A stretch of 64,000 nt of DNA from Rhizobium halophilum (GTDB taxonomy: Bacteria; Pseudomonadota; Alphaproteobacteria; Rhizobiales; Rhizobiaceae). Position numbers and translations under genes: made by a program. Position 1 is the stretch's first letter; every line of letters starts with the position of its first letter. The notes beneath the pieces were generated by a model. The model was not told the origin of the DNA and did not search any database. It saw only the letters and a list, made by a program, of their open reading frames with translations. The stretch is taken from the NCBI RefSeq assembly GCF_021648825.1, contig NZ_JAKJHS010000005.1:223124-287123 (forward strand), in the 5' to 3' direction. Shown piece after piece: positions 62,470-64,000 of this stretch.

Positions 62470-62769
62470 ATGGCTGCCTATCTCGTCGTGGAACTCGATA
62501 TCCACGATCTCCAATCCATCGAGGATTATCGATCCAAGGCATTGCCGCTCGTCGCAGAGGCCGGCGGACGCCTTATCGCGCTCGACGCCGAGCCGCTTGA
62601 ACTGGAGAGCTGGCCAGCGAGCAACATGCTGATCATCGAGTTTCCCGCCAAGGAGGCAATCTGCAAGCTGTTTGCCTCGCCCGACTATGCGCCGCTTGCA
62701 GCCCAACGCCAAGCGGCGGCAGGCTCCCGCATCATCGCGCTCGATGGCGTCAACAGTCCAACACCCTAG
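62470..62769 (+). CDS. DUF1330 family protein
   Basis: A 99-residue protein with a ferredoxin-like alpha-beta fold. It starts MAAYLVVELDIHDLQSIEDY, continues with PLVAEAGGRLIALDAEPLEL and includes LIIEFPAKEAICKLFASPDY, the DUF1330 pattern. GAAGGAG lies about ten bases before the ATG. Family members are poorly studied. It lies in the SDR/flavin-reductase cluster. Confidence 0.85.
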   Translation: MAAYLVVELDIHDLQSIEDYRSKALPLVAEAGGRLIALDAEPLELESWPASNMLIIEFPAKEAICKLFASPDYAPLAAQRQAAAGSRIIALDGVNSPTP

Positions 62770-62787
62770 TCTAGAAGGAACGGTAGA

Positions 62788-63369
62788 ATGCCGATGACGA
62801 CGATCAACACCATCACCCTTGCTGCGATCGCCCTGAGCGGCTTCGGCGATTCAGCGTTCGCACAAGATGCCGCCGCCACGTGCCCGCAAGAAGGGCCAGG
62901 TTCCCCACTGGCCCTGCATGAAGAGTGGATCATGGAAGGGTGGGAGCGCCGAGAAGGCGATCCGGCTTTCGTGTTTGCGGACAAAATGGGCAAGTATTAC
63001 GATCTCGAGGATGCCGCTGGCATCTACTGGGACAACTACGCGCCGGGCGATACGCAGCTCTTTACGGATTCTGGCGCTTACGGTGCCAACTGGGAGGGCC
63101 TCCAAAACGGGGCACGATCGGTCCTGCACGGCATGACCGACGGTCATCACGTAGTCGCGGGAGACAAGGTTGCCTCTTCGGCCGTCGGGTTCGTTGGCCG
63201 GCTAGAGCGCCTGGATGGCAATGTCGTTGCCTTCGACGCGCGCTCCCAACTCGGCTGGGCCTGTGTCGACGGGAACTGGAAGATCAAGCACGAGCTGAAC
63301 TATGCGTGGGAGGTCGAGCCGGAGGCGATTGAGAAGACGCTTGGCAAGCGGATCTCGCAGAGCGAGTGA
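62788..63369 (+). CDS. Exported SnoaL-like (NTF2-fold) protein
   Basis: A 193-residue protein with an N-terminal signal peptide (MPMTTINTITLAAIALSGFG with cleavage near FAQ-DA). The mature part has the alpha-plus-beta pattern of NTF2/SnoaL ligand-binding proteins, with EGWERREGDPAFVFADKMGK and LERLDGNVVAFDARSQLGWA. It ends the cluster that starts at the AraC gene. The role is unknown; periplasmic location contrasts with its cytoplasmic partners. Confidence 0.75.
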   Translation: MPMTTINTITLAAIALSGFGDSAFAQDAAATCPQEGPGSPLALHEEWIMEGWERREGDPAFVFADKMGKYYDLEDAAGIYWDNYAPGDTQLFTDSGAYGANWEGLQNGARSVLHGMTDGHHVVAGDKVASSAVGFVGRLERLDGNVVAFDARSQLGWACVDGNWKIKHELNYAWEVEPEAIEKTLGKRISQSE

Positions 63370-63499
63370 ACCAGCTTACGGTTGCCAGTACGTGCCGGAG
63401 CCAGTTGCATTCGAAAGAGTTCGGATGCAACTGCTTCAGGTCACAGTGAAGGGTTGAGCCTCGGCGTCTTCTGACCCAACCCCAGCAATCTGCCAAACC

Positions 63500-63721
63500 T
63501 TATACTGTTCTTGCCCAACATGGCGAGCAGCTTGAAGGGCCAGCCATTCTCAAGATCGAGTCCAGTTCCTTGATGTCGGCAGGTCGTCCGTATCGTCTGG
63601 CAGCGAGCGCGGCGTCCTCGAGATGCAGAAGCATGACGTCGCGCTCGTGTTCGCACAGTTTCTGGAGTTGCTGCTTGGACATCGGTTCTTTCGATTTCAT
63701 CTTCAGCTCGGCTATCAGCAT
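63500..63721 (-). CDS. Hypothetical protein, possibly a remnant
   Basis: A 73-codon frame from ATG 63721 reads MLIAELKMKSKEPMSKQQLQ then KLCEHERDVMLLHLEDAALA, helical and charged. The frame is open further upstream without a start. Beyond about 63565 an alternative frame (ENGWPFKLLAMLGKNSIRFG, to 63441) reads more naturally, so an indel may have altered the tail. I cannot name a family. It lies next to an IS fragment, in a region where other reading frames are short. Confidence 0.3.
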   Translation of the reverse strand: MLIAELKMKSKEPMSKQQLQKLCEHERDVMLLHLEDAALAARRYGRPADIKELDSILRMAGPSSCSPCWARTV

Positions 63722-63902
63722 GTTGAGCTTGCGACCAAGTCGCCGCGCAAGTTTCGCGTGGGCATCACCTGTGGGCTACAGTTCTGGGCATCAGGTCGCC
63801 AACAATGCCAAAACGGGATCCGGCACGACTGGAAAATCAAGGAAATAAGGCTTTTCGGGAGAATTGGCTGGGGAGCCTGGATTCTCACATTATTTCAATG
63901 CC

Positions 63903-64000
63903 TTAACCGAAGATGTCCTGAGTACGGTCAATCATGGTGCGTGCCGCGCCGACCTCGGCCTGCCGGATCGCACGGCTCGCCTCGACATCAACGATAACGG
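63903..64000 (-). mobile_element. IS1182-type transposase fragment, cut by the window edge
   Basis: On the minus strand VIVDVEASRAIRQAEVGAAR then TMIDRTQDIFG runs to a stop at 63903. This is the internal V-D-V-E-A-x-x-A-I-R-Q-A-E-V segment of IS1182-family transposases, which normally continue for many residues after it. The fragment is therefore truncated or interrupted here. Its start lies beyond the right edge. Confidence 0.6.

Noticed and set aside
1..64000. CRISPR arrays, tRNA or rRNA genes
   Set aside because: No regularly spaced direct repeats and no tRNA cloverleaf or conserved rRNA segments were noticed by eye.

Overview
The window is GC-rich, densely coded DNA that looks like a secondary replicon (chromid or megaplasmid) or an accessory chromosomal region of a Rhizobiaceae-type alphaproteobacterium (Rhizobium, Agrobacterium, Ensifer, Shinella and relatives). 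The evidence is the number of ABC and TRAP uptake systems, each beside its own AraC, LacI, GntR or Lrp regulator, together with a rhizobial-style ars operon, a MipA/OmpV porin-like protein, SulP-Usp genes and remnants of mobile elements. Family assignments come from reading the translations; no database search was run. I saw no rRNA, tRNA or CRISPR array.

Layout. 0-3.6 kb: the two ATPases of a peptide ABC transporter, an Lrp-type regulator and a divergent saccharopine-dehydrogenase-like oxidoreductase. 3.6-6.2 kb: a scarred denitrification-linked locus with an antisense Crp/Fnr C-terminal fragment, a hemN that has lost its head and carries two compensating frameshifts, and a 5'-shortened nnrU. 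6.5-12.8 kb: an AraC regulator and a polyol/sugar ABC operon with a xylitol/sorbitol-type dehydrogenase. 12.8-20 kb: an AraC regulator and a Liv-type ABC operon with a vanillin/salicylaldehyde-type aldehyde dehydrogenase. 20-25 kb: an SH3-domain secreted protein, a two-component system facing a frameshifted PAP2 phosphatase, and a MerR/aldo-keto reductase pair with a clear MerR-type operator. 25-28.6 kb: a compact arsRC-acr3-arsC-arsH operon. 28.8-33.1 kb: SulP transporter, universal stress protein, a broken DksA-like gene and an MFS transporter. 33.1-33.9 kb: a deletion scar with acetyltransferase and permease fragments. 33.9-39.3 kb: a LacI-type regulator, a polar amino-acid-type ABC transporter and a D-2-hydroxyacid dehydrogenase. 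39.4-45.8 kb: a sugar-acid operon (TRAP transporter, a 58-residue membrane protein, IlvD/Edd-type dehydratase, RraA-like aldolase) under a divergent GntR regulator. 45.9-46.6 kb: integrase debris. 46.6-57.5 kb: a metallo-beta-lactamase-fold enzyme, LysR, an RND efflux pair, an ICMT-like membrane methyltransferase, and a response regulator/MipA/histidine kinase set. 57.5-63.4 kb: a methyltransferase, TetR and AraC regulators, two SDRs, a flavin reductase-like protein, a DUF1330 protein and a secreted SnoaL-like protein. The right edge enters an IS1182-type transposase fragment.

Two themes recur. First, three of the four complete solute-uptake operons carry a strong GC hairpin directly after the substrate-binding-protein gene and before the permeases, which would raise binding protein over permease. 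Second, at least six otherwise well-conserved genes (hemN, SH3 protein, PAP2, DksA-like, RND pump, ICMT-like) are broken by one- or two-base indels, several at short homopolymers. That pattern means either an unpolished sequence or a decaying replicon, and it affects how many of these genes should be believed functional.
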